A program made the translations under genes and the position numbers. A stretch of 64,000 nucleotides of DNA from NCBI GenBank assembly GCA_036873135.1, contig JAPTYO010000004.1, positions 33,079,105 through 33,143,104 on the forward strand, written 5' to 3'. The notes beneath the pieces are model-generated. The model was not told the DNA's origin. It made no database searches and saw only the letters and a program-made list of their open reading frames with translations. Shown one piece after another: positions 53,401-63,625 of the stretch (positions within the stretch are counted from its first letter, which is position 1; each line of letters opens with the position of its first letter). Origin of the DNA: Clarkia xantiana subsp. parviflora. Taxonomy: Eukaryota > Streptophyta > Magnoliopsida > Myrtales > Onagraceae.

Positions 53401-54830
53401 TTGTGTAGGGAGTTCATCATTTTGATAAAATTGACGTTCTTGAGTTTTTGAAAACTGATATTCATGAAATTGAGTGTTTTTGGTAAAACCGATGTTCATG
53501 ATATTCAAGAAAAAAAATGACATTTATCAAAATTGAACATTAGATTATTGATCTTAGTAAAATATGATCTTGAACTTTGACCACTAACCCTAATTTTTAG
53601 TTTCGGCCGGACCCACCTAGGAATTACAAAGTAAATATTTTAATTTCTCAGGCCCCTAGTAATGTTAAATTCGGTTGAACCTATGGTAAAAAAATTTATT
53701 AAAATTTTGGCAAATTGCTATAATGAATTCGGCCACAATTAGAGTTAGATTCACATGATAATTGTGATATTAACTATCGATATATTTTAGCACAATTTTA
53801 CTGATGTTAGATATTATTGATAGATATTAGTTCCCTAAAGATTGAGAAAATATATTGTTGATATATTTATACTCCAATAGAGAATTTAGACAATAAATAA
53901 ATATATATATATATCTATATCTATAATGCGGCCGAAATTATCTATATATATATAGTGCAAATATTGGAAATTATTTTTTATAGTTAATATTACTTGGTGG
54001 TTAAGTTAAGTTTTTAGTGGATTTTAAAACCCTACTTAGCCCACAAGTATATTTCAGCTGAACCCTATAGGGTTAATGGGCCGGTCCAATTTTCACATCT
54101 GAGTCGGGTCGACTGACCCGGATAACCATGGGAACCGAACCGAGTCGTGTTATGCGGGTCAACCGAACCGTATTTTCTCAATCGGTTCGACCCGGATGGG
54201 TCGGACCGGATAATTAATGGGTCAAATCAAACCGACCCGGTTTGCGTGAAAAACCGAACCGAATTCCTATTTATACTGAACCGGACCGGTCGGATCGAAA
54301 TTGACAGAACCGGACCGTTTTGGTCGGACCGACCCGAGTCAACTGAAAATAGGATGGTCAAATTTTAAAATCCAGATGTTTTCGAACTTTTAAATTACCT
54401 ACACCAGCGCTAATAGGTTTGGAATTTTCACGTTTTAATCAAACCTGATGCCTAGTTTCGATTATGGGGATGAATCTCGGAAAATGCATGATTATGGGAC
54501 TGAATCATTTAGTTGGTTGAATTGCAATTGCTATATTAATTGATATTATTGCATGATTGGAATTGTGTCTTCACTATGTCAATCTAGCTGGATATTGCAT
54601 GTTGTGGGCGTAGCCCTAGATTTCAATTAATGAGTTGCGCACTCGGATAGACATGTTGTGATGGTTGCTATTGTCTAGAATCCATATCTAGAAGTTCGCA
54701 TGATTTATTGTTAGCATGAATTTCAAGTCAGCCCCAAATGTTTAAAATCGATATTCAGTCGCCAAATATGCATGATTGATGTGGTGTGATCAAGCATGAC
54801 GCGTATGCATGATATGTTTGAAGATGTGGC
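53401..54830 (+). other. Degenerate interior of the copia-type element
   Basis: No open frame of note. At 54060-54350 is a CCGGACCGG/GGTTCGG-rich patch resembling the nested element at 33500, probably another hAT-like foldback with lost ends. Confidence 0.4.
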
Positions 54831-55293
54831 TAGGGGTATCAACGGGGCGGGGCGGGTATCGCCAAACTCGGACCTGCCCCGCGGGTCGACCCGTACCCGC
54901 CCTGTACATCTCGCGGGGCAGGGCAGGTCGACCCGCGGGTCACCCATATGAAAAAAATTATTTATTTTTAGAAATCTTAAATTCTAAAATTTATGTTTGC
55001 CGTATCGAAATTCGAATCACAAATTACAAATTTAACTTAATATTAAAATACTAATCACCAAACTCGTTAAAACTCTTGTTAGTTTGACTATGTATTATAT
55101 TACATTATAGTTTTATATAATATATATAGGTTATATACATATGTATAACACATGCACGGGGCGGGGCAGGTCGGCGGGGCCCCACGACCCTAAACCCAGA
55201 CCCGCCCCACAGGTCGCGGGTCACGGATCGACGGGGAAAAACGGGGCGGGTACCCGCGGGTCGACGGGTACCCGTGACCCGTTGCCACCCCTG
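54831..55293. mobile_element. hAT-type MITE (463 bp)
   Basis: Ends read TAGGGGTATCAACGGGGCGG and, inverted, CAGGGGTGGCAACGGGTCAC. GATGTGGC and GATGTGAC flank it as an 8-bp duplication with one change, typical for hAT elements. Both arms are GC-rich (GGGCGGG, GACCCGCGGGTC) around an AT-rich centre. Confidence 0.82.
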
Positions 55294-55652
55294 GATGTGA
55301 CTGCATGTGATAATTTACAAGTGTAGTAGAATTTTATGTGCTTGCATGAATTCCTCGAAAAGGTTTAAAAAGGGCATTGGGAAAGCCAAGATCGAGTGTA
55401 TGTAACAACTCCTCGTTCCGGTGAAAGCGATTAAACCGTTTTAAAAGACTAGTCTATTAGAAAGGAGACGTCGGTAGTGTGAACTCTTTCACGGCCTCCT
55501 TCCATTGGTTTAATGGTGGTCGGGTTGGTTAGATGGCTGAGGAATCATTGTCGTTCGCCTTCTATCTCATAGATAACCAATGTATGCAATTCTTTTTTTC
55601 AAAATGTTATTGTCTCCCTGATTGTCGCATGATTGTCAATGTGTGAATTTAG

Positions 55653-55862
55653 ATGGCTGGTAGAGTGTGTTTCTATACTCCACTCGATCATGATGGTATG
55701 AATTACAATGCTTGGAGTGCGTATGCAAATGATCTCCTCGTTGTAAGAGACATTTATCATTGTATCGATGCGAAAGTTGAAAGAACAATGGCAGATGAAT
55801 ATGGTAATCTGTGTCGAAGCCAAGGGGAAAGGTCTAGGATGATCATGAAGCCAGAATGGTGA
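55653..55862 (+). pseudogene. Possible copia gag remnant
   Basis: A 69-residue frame starting MAGRVCFYTPLDHDGMNYNAW with NDLLVVRDIY. Copia gag proteins begin with a similar FDGxNYxxW...L...DLY pattern. It lies 2.3 kb past the primer site of the LTR at 52798 and in the same orientation. No zinc knuckle or pol follows, so it is a remnant at best. Confidence 0.4.
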
Positions 55863-56629
55863 TTCTCCCAACCCTCACTCCTGAGGTTGCGGAAGCTTGC
55901 AAACATAACTATTTTGCATTATAGTTTTGGTGTGCCCTTCGCATTTGCTACAGTGGAGGAAGGGCTACTGAAGCAAGAAATTTCTTAATTGAGTATGATA
56001 CACTTCTTTCCATGGATGCTGGTGTAAAAGTCGGTCGAGAGCTTCCAGATGAAAGGTCTGTATGAAAGAGAATGTTTTAATTCTGAAGAGGTATCCCATA
56101 TCATGCTTTGTTGATGATGATGGACTCACTTGCTTGATTGAATCAATTGAGTATACCATGGGTCTCTTCAGGCACAGTAACCAGAGAATAAGGGAAGCCA
56201 ACTTCATGAATCACCAAAGAACATCGAGGGAAGTCTACCACGATATTCACAAATCGTGGAATGAACCTGGCCCTAGAGGTCACAAACGATGATCCGGTGC
56301 GACAAACACTGTTGATGAAAACGCGTCCCAAGTACGCCTTGTTTGCCATATAAAAGCTATAAAACGCTTCATCGGACACGAAGATCGAATATGCTAATGG
56401 AAGAGCATCTGAGAAATCAAAGAAAGAAGAAAATATTGTTTGTGTCGTCTACCTGTCATAATGTCCAACCTAAGACATCGGCACAATCAAGATGTTGATT
56501 CGATCAACCGAATCCTTCTACACAAAAGGCTCCGAGAATTTGAAATTGTCAATCTGCCACTGGTGCATGTAATTGTTGTTTTTTTTGTAAAATTTCGTTT
56601 CAACAAAAAAAAAAAGGAAAAAGAGAAGA
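55863..56629 (+). other. Unassigned sequence with short frames
   Basis: The frame at 56062-56292 is 76 residues long and matches nothing I can name. It may belong to the decayed copia interior. Confidence 0.3.
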
Positions 56630-56849
56630 AATAATTTCTCGCTATGTTAAAAACCTGTAAAGGCGACCTAGGCAAATATTAGGGAACAAGGGGCATGATT
56701 GAAAACCCGCAGGGGCAATCATGGCAAAAAGTGAACCGAAAAAGAAAGAAAAAAAAATCAATTTTCTTTAGGGTTACAGCTGTCCTTTAATCGGCTACAG
56801 AAAAATAAAGAGAGTGTTCATGCAAATCTTGTGAGAGAAGTGAAGAATA

Positions 56850-57400
56850 AAAAGGGTTACAGCCTCCCTTAAAATGGCTACACAAAAAGAGTGATCTCGC
56901 GAACCCGTGAGGGTGGGAAAATAAAAGAAAGGGCCACAACCACCCTCAAAATGGCTACATATACAGAGTATTCCCGTGAATCTTGTGAGGCCGAAAAATT
57001 ATTTAAAAGGGTCACAACCACCCTTAAAATGGCTACATACAAAGAGTGTTCCCCAAATCCTGAGAGGAGAGAAATTGTTAAAAGGGTCACAACCACAATT
57101 AAAATGACTCCATATAAAGAGAGAATTCCCACAAATTTAGTAAGCGTGAGAAATATTTGAAAGGGTCTCAGCCACCCTCTAAACGACTATAAATTAAACG
57201 CACTCCCGTATTAGAGTCGGGAAAAAAACAGTCATAGCTACCCTCAAAATGGCTAAAAATTAAAAGAGCTACCGCAACATTGAAGACAGTGAGGAAAGGG
57301 TCAAAGCCACCCTCCGAACACTCCCGCATCGAGGCGAAAAATAAAATACGGGTCGCAGCCACCCAACAATTGGCTACCACAAAAAGAGTGCTTCAGCTAG
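56850..57400 (+). repeat. Ogre 3' UTR repeat units, diverged copy
   Basis: GGGTCACAACCACCCTTAAAATGGC-type phrases (first 20 bases GGGTCACAACCACCCTTAAA) recur six to seven times about 60-80 bp apart. They match the reverse complement of the repeat at 10510-11010. Confidence 0.7.
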
Positions 57401-57739
57401 GTTGAAAACCCGAGAGGGCGGCCTAGGCAAAATCAGAAAATGAGGGGCATGATTGTAAATTCATAAATTGCAATCATGAAAAAATGAGAGAAAATAAAAT
57501 CCTGATGGAATGAAAACCTTAAGGGTCGTTCCAAGCAAAAATTAGGGAATTCGAGGGGCACGGTAAAAAATCTCTCAAAGTTGAACGTGGCAAAAGAAGA
57601 GAATCTGAGAGATTAAAAAAAAATAAGTATCCCGCTAGGTTGTCGTATTATGCAAAAATTAGAGACACATGTTTCATGTACAGACTGTATGTGTATTTTC
57701 CATGGCGTAGCGCAATTACAGATATGCCATTCTCCATGT

Positions 57740-58135
57740 ATGCACAGACCACTCCCGACGACCTCCAGCAGCTTCGTGATTACGCTGCTAGTTGCCATGC
57801 TAGTCCAGGCACCACTCCAAATGGCCTTCAGTAGCTTCGCGTTACGCTGCTAGTTGTAGTGCCAATCCAAGTATCATTCAAAACGACGTATCAGTCATTT
57901 CCATCAGAGGCACCATCAGAGGTTTTTCGGTACGGCGACGCCAGAGGTCTTCCGTTACCGCCCGCCACACTGGAGGCACCACCAGAGGTTTTCTGGTACT
58001 GTTCAACATCAGAGGTCTTCTGTTACCGCCCGCCACCAGAGGCATCACTAGAAGTTTTCCGGTACGGTTTGCGCTAGATGTCTTCCGTTAGCGCCCGCCG
58101 CAGAGGCACCACAAGAGGTTTTCCGGTACGGTTTG
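57740..58135 (+). repeat. About 65-bp tandem repeats in the Ogre 3' UTR fragment
   Basis: Two older units (57740-57870) containing TACGCTGCTAGTT are followed by about three and a half units with AGAGGTTTTCCGGTAC, starting at about 57919, 57984, 58050 and 58114. The 27-bp array of the left Ogre copy occupies the equivalent position. Confidence 0.75.
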
Positions 58136-58684
58136 TGTTGGGACATGCTTCCAATCGGTCCGGTTTCGCGTGAACCAATCGGTCGGTACCCGACAGAATA
58201 GTGATGATCCTCGCGGATTTGTCTGGGTGTCTCTTTGGTAATGTTGTCCTTAGCTTCGAGATTTGTTCCTCTGCCACGTATACCTGTGAAAATGTCTTGT
58301 TGGATGTCCGTTTCCGAACTCCGAGATTGAGTCTTCTTCCACGTTTACCTGCAAAAGGGATTACCGAGAACAAGGGGGGGTGCTCGGTGAATCCACTCTG
58401 ATGCTTAAATTAGAATTTGCTAGCGAGAGAAAATGTCTAGAGAGAAGCTAGAGCAAATTCAACTTGGCAACTTTTTTTGAAATGAATGGCCAAGGGTCCT
58501 ATTTATAGGCCTCTTGGTCATTAATTTTCTAATCGCAATATTAGTCCGTTTATCGTGTATTAATTAAGGTATAAACATCGGAGGAGTTGGTAATGTTTTC
58601 CGGGGTATTCGGGAAAAGCGTGGCCCGGAGGGAGGCCCTCCGGGCCAAAAAATGTTCGGTTAGGGGGTGCCCTATGGTAAGACG
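58136..58684 (-). mobile_element. Truncated LTR of another Tat-type family
   Basis: In minus orientation: a GGCCCGGAGGG/CCCTCCGGGCC hairpin near 58630, a TATA box (CCTATAAATAGGACC near 58510), the R motif and the terminal TGTTGGGACATG on the + side. The U3 start is absent because the next LTR begins at 58685. It resembles the neighbour in layout but not in detail, so it is a sister family. Confidence 0.6.
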
Positions 58685-59867
58685 TGTTCCTCGGGTTGGT
58701 AATTTTCTGACCCAAGTGACACCTCTTTCGGGTATTTCGCTATTTTCCTTGATCCGCTTAGCTTGATTCTCTGATCCTTAGCTCCACTCCTTGTAAACCT
58801 GCATAAGGGGCAGTACTGAGCACGGAGAGGGGGGGGGGGGGGTGGTGCTCAGTGAACCCTCTTCGATGCCTAAATGAGTTCGGGTTCTAGAGAGAGAAAA
58901 TACTAGAGAGAGGACAGAGCTAAGCATGCAAAGATGTAAACTTGTTCAAATGATTAGAACTTGCGAAGTATATATAGGCTACGGGTGATTAAGGTGGCTT
59001 AATGACGCCGTTAATCCCTAAACATATTTTATTAACACATAACAACAAGATTAAAACCTTTAAAGACACGGATAGGTGGGTGCAAAAGTCTAAGTATGAG
59101 TCGGGTGAAATAGATGTCAGGATCCTCGGGGTCGGATGGAGAACTCGGCCTCTAAGGCTTGGGGTCGGGTCAGTTTGCCCGACCCCTATTGGGAGGAGTG
59201 GGTGAACTGACCCAATCCCTCCTAGGGGAGATTGGGCGAGGCCACCCGATCCCCCCTAGGGGAGATCGGGCGAGGCCACCCGATCCCCCCCTAGGGGAGA
59301 TCGGGCGAGGCCACCCGATCCCCCCTAGGGGAGATCGGGCGAGGCCACCCGATCCCCCCTATGGGAGATCGGGCGAGGCCTCCCGATCCCCCCTAGGGGA
59401 GATCGGGCGAGGCCACCCGATCCTCCCTAGGGGAGATCGGGCGAGGCCACCCGATCCCCCCTAGGGGAGATCGGGTTGACCCACCCGATCCCCCCTAGGG
59501 GAGATCGGGTTGACCCACCCGATCCCCCCTAGGGGAGATCGGGTTGACCCACCCGATCCCCCCTAGGGGAGATCGGGTTGACCCACCCGTTCCCCCCTAG
59601 GGGAGATCGGGTGAGGCCACCCGATCTCTCCTAGGAGAGATCGGGTATGGCCACCCGATCCCTCCTAGGAGAGATCGGGCCGGTTAGCCCGATCTCACCT
59701 AGGTGAGAATAACAGACTGGTCTGGACGAGTATTTTACCTCGTCTAGGACGATCGCGTTGCGAGTGAAGTGTTCAGGTCCAAGTTTTGATTTACAATCGT
59801 AAACGGGGCGATCAAAATAAGACAATCCGAAGGGAGACGAGTTCAAATTGGGCGTATATCCATCACA
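58685..59867 (-). mobile_element. 3' LTR of the right Tat element (about 1.18 kb)
   Basis: On the minus strand it starts TGTGATGGATATACGCCC, identical to the left LTR, preceded by ACTCGGGGGCA. The TATA region, the R motif (GCATCGAAGAGGG) and a G-run near 58828-58842 follow. It is about 380 bp longer than the left copy, mainly because the palindromic array is larger. Confidence 0.78.
59200..59705 (-). repeat. Tandem palindrome array, about 14 units of 33 bp
   Basis: Each unit contains CCCGATCCCCCCTAGGGGAG plus ATCGGG, which is self-complementary around CCTAGG apart from one base, and an 8-10-bp linker (CGAGGCCA or TTGACCCA). Linker type changes in blocks along the array, showing stepwise expansion. 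Position in U3 upstream of the TATA box. Confidence 0.92.
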
Positions 59868-60860
59868 TGCCCCCGAGTCAACCAATGGCTTAACCCTTGA
59901 TTGATTCTATTTAACGATGGGATGACACACACAATTTGAAACCGTGTAGTTACCTCTTGACGAATCTTTTGCTTGTCTGCGGGCGCCTTTTCCGGACCTT
60001 ATCCTCCATTTCTCGAAATAAAGGAAGAGTAAACATTAGAGAAAAAGGGGACGCGTTTAGACACGCGCCCGGAAAATGTGGATATACAAATCTGATCTTC
60101 TCTTCTATATATTTTAAAGACATGTACATGCGTGGAGATGTAATGCAATCATGAGTACGGACTGATGCAATCTAGCTTCGTGTCATCATGTTTAATACAT
60201 GAGCATGCAGGGTGAGTCCTATCTCATTTAAAAAGTATTTAGAATGGATCCCAAAAATTTCTAAGTATGGGAAAATGAGATGTATGTCTAAAGGTGTTAA
60301 CTCGAGTAAATGATTTTCTTCACCCTAGTTAAGGAAAAGTAAAGGTTTCAATCCTTAATTTCGACCCTTGGATTTTTTTTTTTTCATTTTTGATTTGAAC
60401 GGTGTAGATTCGGAGGTTCCAAAAAACCCTAATTTCCTCTTCTATAAAAGGGAATAGGTTACCTCATTTTCATTGTCTTTATCCTTATTTCTTTCGGTGG
60501 TTGGACTTTCTGGGCGTGTGCCACGGTAAGGTACGTGGATTGGTTTTGTTGTAACGGCTTTATTTCTTTTGATCCGTTCTAGGTTTTCATCTTCCTCTTG
60601 ACTGCCTTGTTTGTGATTTTCATCCCCTGACTTTTGTGGTCTCATGGTGATGGGACCACGATTAGCCTTCATCCCTACCGATCTGCTTTTGCCTCTTTGA
60701 TGTTTGAGTGTCTTGCTTAAGTGTGATAGGGTTTTCTTCTTGGGTGCCTGCCCCCTGCCCTTGGCCGTCCTCTCATTGTTTTTAAGGGGAATGAGTCAGT
60801 TGCTTTTTTATCTTACTCGTATAACACCCTTCTCATCATTTTTGAGTTAAGGTGTATTCT
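59868..60860 (-). other. 3' untranslated spacer of the right Tat element and leader of its antisense ORF
   Basis: Near 60420-60470 the + strand reads CCCTAATTTCCTCTTCTATAAAAGGGAA, with TATAAAAG at 60442, a plausible promoter for the antisense ORF that lies downstream on that strand. The minus frame at 60672-60442 is not recognisable. Confidence 0.4.
60442..60449 (+). promoter_or_regulatory. Candidate TATA box for the antisense transcript
   Basis: TATAAAAG on the + strand lies some 420 bp upstream of the first recognised antisense exon. Function is inferred from position only. Confidence 0.4.
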
Positions 60861-60865
60861 TGCAG

Positions 60866-61960
60866 CTGGTGAATCTTCTAAGCCCTTGATAAGGAGTAAG
60901 AGACCGATGCGGGTGGGGGTACTTGGCTCCGGGACCGAACCCTCGATTGTCAAGAAACCCTCCCCTTCTTGCAGTGTGAGGAGTCAACCCGCGGATGAAG
61001 GTGGGGTTAATGTTGGTGTTGTAATGTCATCTTCTCTCCCTGTCCATGCCCCCGAATCGAGGGTGCGGATACCGGTCGTCTCGGCTTCTTCTTTTGGTAG
61101 GTTTTGGAATGTGTGTATCTCGTTAATATGTGACTTGATTAACTTAGTATTATCCACTGTAGGTAGAATCCGACTTCCGTTGCTGAGCCGGAGGGACTTG
61201 ACTCGCCCTTCCTGTGATGAGATTGTTGGTTATGAGTGGGCTCCTTATTCTGAGCGTGTGTGTCGTTTTGATAATCAATCGTCTTTGCTTACTTCCGAAG
61301 TTGGAGTTCGGGTACTGCAGTCTGCTGTTCCCCCTGGTGATCGTGTATCCTCCCCCAGTAGGCCGTAGGGGGTTCGAAATTTAGTACATGAAGCACTATC
61401 TCGTTATGCCCCCGTATTCCTCTTCTGTCCTTGTTTTCTCTTTAATTTTTGTCTTCCATCTTTGTTATTATTACACATAGCCTTTGCATCAGGGTATTGT
61501 TGATATCATCAATTTGTCCTCACTTGTTGTTGGTCTTGCGGAAGAGAGGAAGGCTCATGAAGACGCCTATGTTTCTCTTAGTTCTGAACTCATTAGTTGT
61601 TTGGAGCATGGTCGCATCTCGGACTTGGAGTGTCGTGACCTATAGGATCGCGTTGCTCTTCTTGAAGCTGATGTTGTCATTTTGAAACAGAAAGCTGCGT
61701 GTGAAAGGGTGTTGCGGGTTCCTGAGTTGGCTTCTCTTGAGGAAGTGTTTCGTATGGAGGAAAAAGAGCACGCTATCTATGAATATAAGAGTTCATCCTC
61801 CTACCAGGCTGCTATTGATGTTCGGTGTTCTGTGGTTAAGCGTCTTTCCCTAAAGGCGATCCTTGAGCGGATGTATGCGGTTGCTCCTGATTTCCCGTTT
61901 TCTCAGCTTGGTGATGTGTCCAACTTTGCGGTTAGATATGTTGCTAAGTTGAAAAAATAG
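60866..61960 (+). pseudogene. Multi-exon antisense ORF of the right Tat element
   Basis: Three open blocks with splice-like borders: 60866-61096 (acceptor CTTGCAG, donor GGTAGG), 61163-61368 (acceptor CTGTAG, joins in phase) and 61493-61960 (acceptor GCATCAG). Block one is basic, Ser/Pro-rich (KPLIRSKRPMRVGVLG); block two holds IRLPLLSRRDLTRPS and GYEWAPYS. Block three is a coiled coil, LAEERKAHEDAYVSLSSELI, then SSSYQAAIDVRCSVVKRLSL and a stop at 61958. It has an in-frame TAG at 61643 and the second block ends in a stop, so the copy is decayed. It runs opposite to the element's pol. Function unknown. Confidence 0.55.
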
Positions 61961-62864
61961 CGTACTTATCTTTGTGAGTGTATGTGGTTGTGCGGCATAG
62001 TTATTGTTTTGCCCAGCGCATGTGCTATGATTTTGCTATCCAGTTTCTATTTTGTAGATGCCTTCCTCTTGTGTTTCTTGCATTAGCTACCCCTCTTATT
62101 AGGTGTTCGAACTCAGCCGGTTGTTTACCTTTCTATTTTGTGGGATTTCCATATGTTTATCCTTAATGGTGTTCCTTGAGTATGGTTGCATCGCCTTTAC
62201 ATGGTGTTGGGTACTTTGTCTGTCTAGTTCTTCTATGTAAGATTGTTGAGGCGCCCGACTACGGGGGTCGGCTATAGGGTGTTAGAGTGTGGTCTTGATT
62301 GCCCATTAAATATGTTAGGTGTCTCAGATATTCCTTATGGTGTCTGCATACCTCTTTCTTTTTATTTGTGCTCCTTTTGATATATGTAGTCTTTCCCCTC
62401 TTGTCGTGGCCTCTTATGCCAGAGATGTCGTAACTTGTGCATTGTTTCGGGCCATGGACACCTTAGCTCTTCCCTTGGTTTTTTTTTTTTTTTTTTTTTT
62501 TTATGTCTTTTGCTTTTCTTTCTTCTTTGGATTAAGTTTGTTTTTGCAATCTCATACTTAGGTGTATTTGTGGCCTTGCTTCTTGACTTGGTTGAGTTGG
62601 CTCTTTGTGAGATGTCTACCTTAATCTTTGATGGTAGGATGACCTATTACTTGGATGTGAGGGCCTTTTGTGGTTGTTTGTATGATTCCTTCTTTGCGTA
62701 CTCCTTTCTTGTGATTGCATCCATTTTCTTGATGTCTCTTTAGCTTCCTCTTGTGCCGGATACCTATAATATCATCATGAACAAACTTGTGTGTTTCTCA
62801 TATCATGTATCCTTACTTTAAAAAGTAATTTTTTTTCAAGGTATGTTGTTGTAGGCAAAAACTA
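61961..62864. other. Spacer of the right Tat element
   Basis: A T-run of about 25 lies at 62479-62503. The pyrimidine-rich hydrophobic frames on the + strand are composition artefacts. No gene recognised. Confidence 0.45.
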
Positions 62865-63350
62865 CTTACGAGATAGGCTCTCGGAGGGCACAAAATGTGT
62901 TCGCGAGATAGGCTCTCGGAAGGCGCGGAATATGTTCGCGAGATAAGCTCTCGGAAGGCACGGAATTAGTTCGCAAGATAGGATATCGGAAGGCACGGAA
63001 TTAGTTCGCGAGATAGGCTCTCGGAAGGCACATAATTAGTTCGCGAGATAGGCTCTCGGAAGGCACGAAATTAGTTCGCGAGATAGGCTCTTGGAAGGCA
63101 CATAATTAGTTCAAGAGATAGGCTCTCGGAACGCACATAATTTTTCACGAGACAGGCTCTCGGAGGGCGCAGAGTTTTTCACGAGATAGGCTCTCGGAAG
63201 GCACATAATTAGTTCGCGAGATAGGCTCTCAGAAGGCACATAATTAGTTCGCGAGATAGGCTCTCGGAAGGCACAAAATTAGTTCGCGAGATAGGCTCTC
63301 GGAAGACACATAATTTTTCACGAGATAGGCTCTCGGAAGGCGCAGAAAGT
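62865..63350 (-). repeat. 35-bp tandem array, 3' UTR of the right Tat element
   Basis: About 14 units of GCTCTCGGAAGGCACATAAT plus TAGTTCGCGAGATAG, with a subset in which TTTTTCACGAGA replaces the second half. The reverse complement corresponds to half of the 71-bp unit at 4505-5240. Confidence 0.9.
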
Positions 63351-63625
63351 GTCATACACTTGGTTTTCATATCTAAGTAAATAGTTTGTGGAGATATCGC
63401 TATTTCATACTTAGTAAATATTTTGATAAACTTCTACTTCATTGAAAGAATTCATGCCTTATATACATGAGGGGTGTCATGGGTTGTCCATGGCATCCTT
63501 TAGGGAAAGAAAAGATAGCCAAAGGATTGGAGAAACTTCATGAGTTTTCCGCCTCCGGGGTTGTTTCAGAAAATTACGAACGGAAACATGTATTAAACTA
63601 AAAGTAAACCCAAGGATATGGTGTT
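63351..63625 (-). other. Short spacer between integrase and array
   Basis: Non-coding; nothing recognised. Confidence 0.4.

Larger units (their letters stand above)
56630..58135 (+). mobile_element. 3' UTR fragment of an Ogre-type element, + orientation
   Basis: The order of blocks is the reverse complement of 11160 to about 10200: TCTCGCTA, GGCAAATATTAGGG, GGGGCATGATTG, the approximately 113-bp repeats (56850-57360), then AATCCTGATGGAATGAAAACC and ATCCCGCTAGGTTGTCG. Integrase sequence does not precede it, so the fragment starts just after pol. It is cut at 58135 by a Tat-type LTR. Confidence 0.75.

Noticed and set aside
59200..59705. Palindromes as transcription terminators or CRISPR repeats
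   Set aside because: They are in the U3 of a eukaryotic LTR, without T-runs or spacers.
62319..62743. Hydrophobic + frames that look like membrane proteins
   Set aside because: Caused by pyrimidine-rich sequence and a long T-run; no family resemblance.
62865..63350. Regular 35-bp repeats as a possible CRISPR array
   Set aside because: There are no unique spacers between repeats, and the context is a plant retrotransposon.
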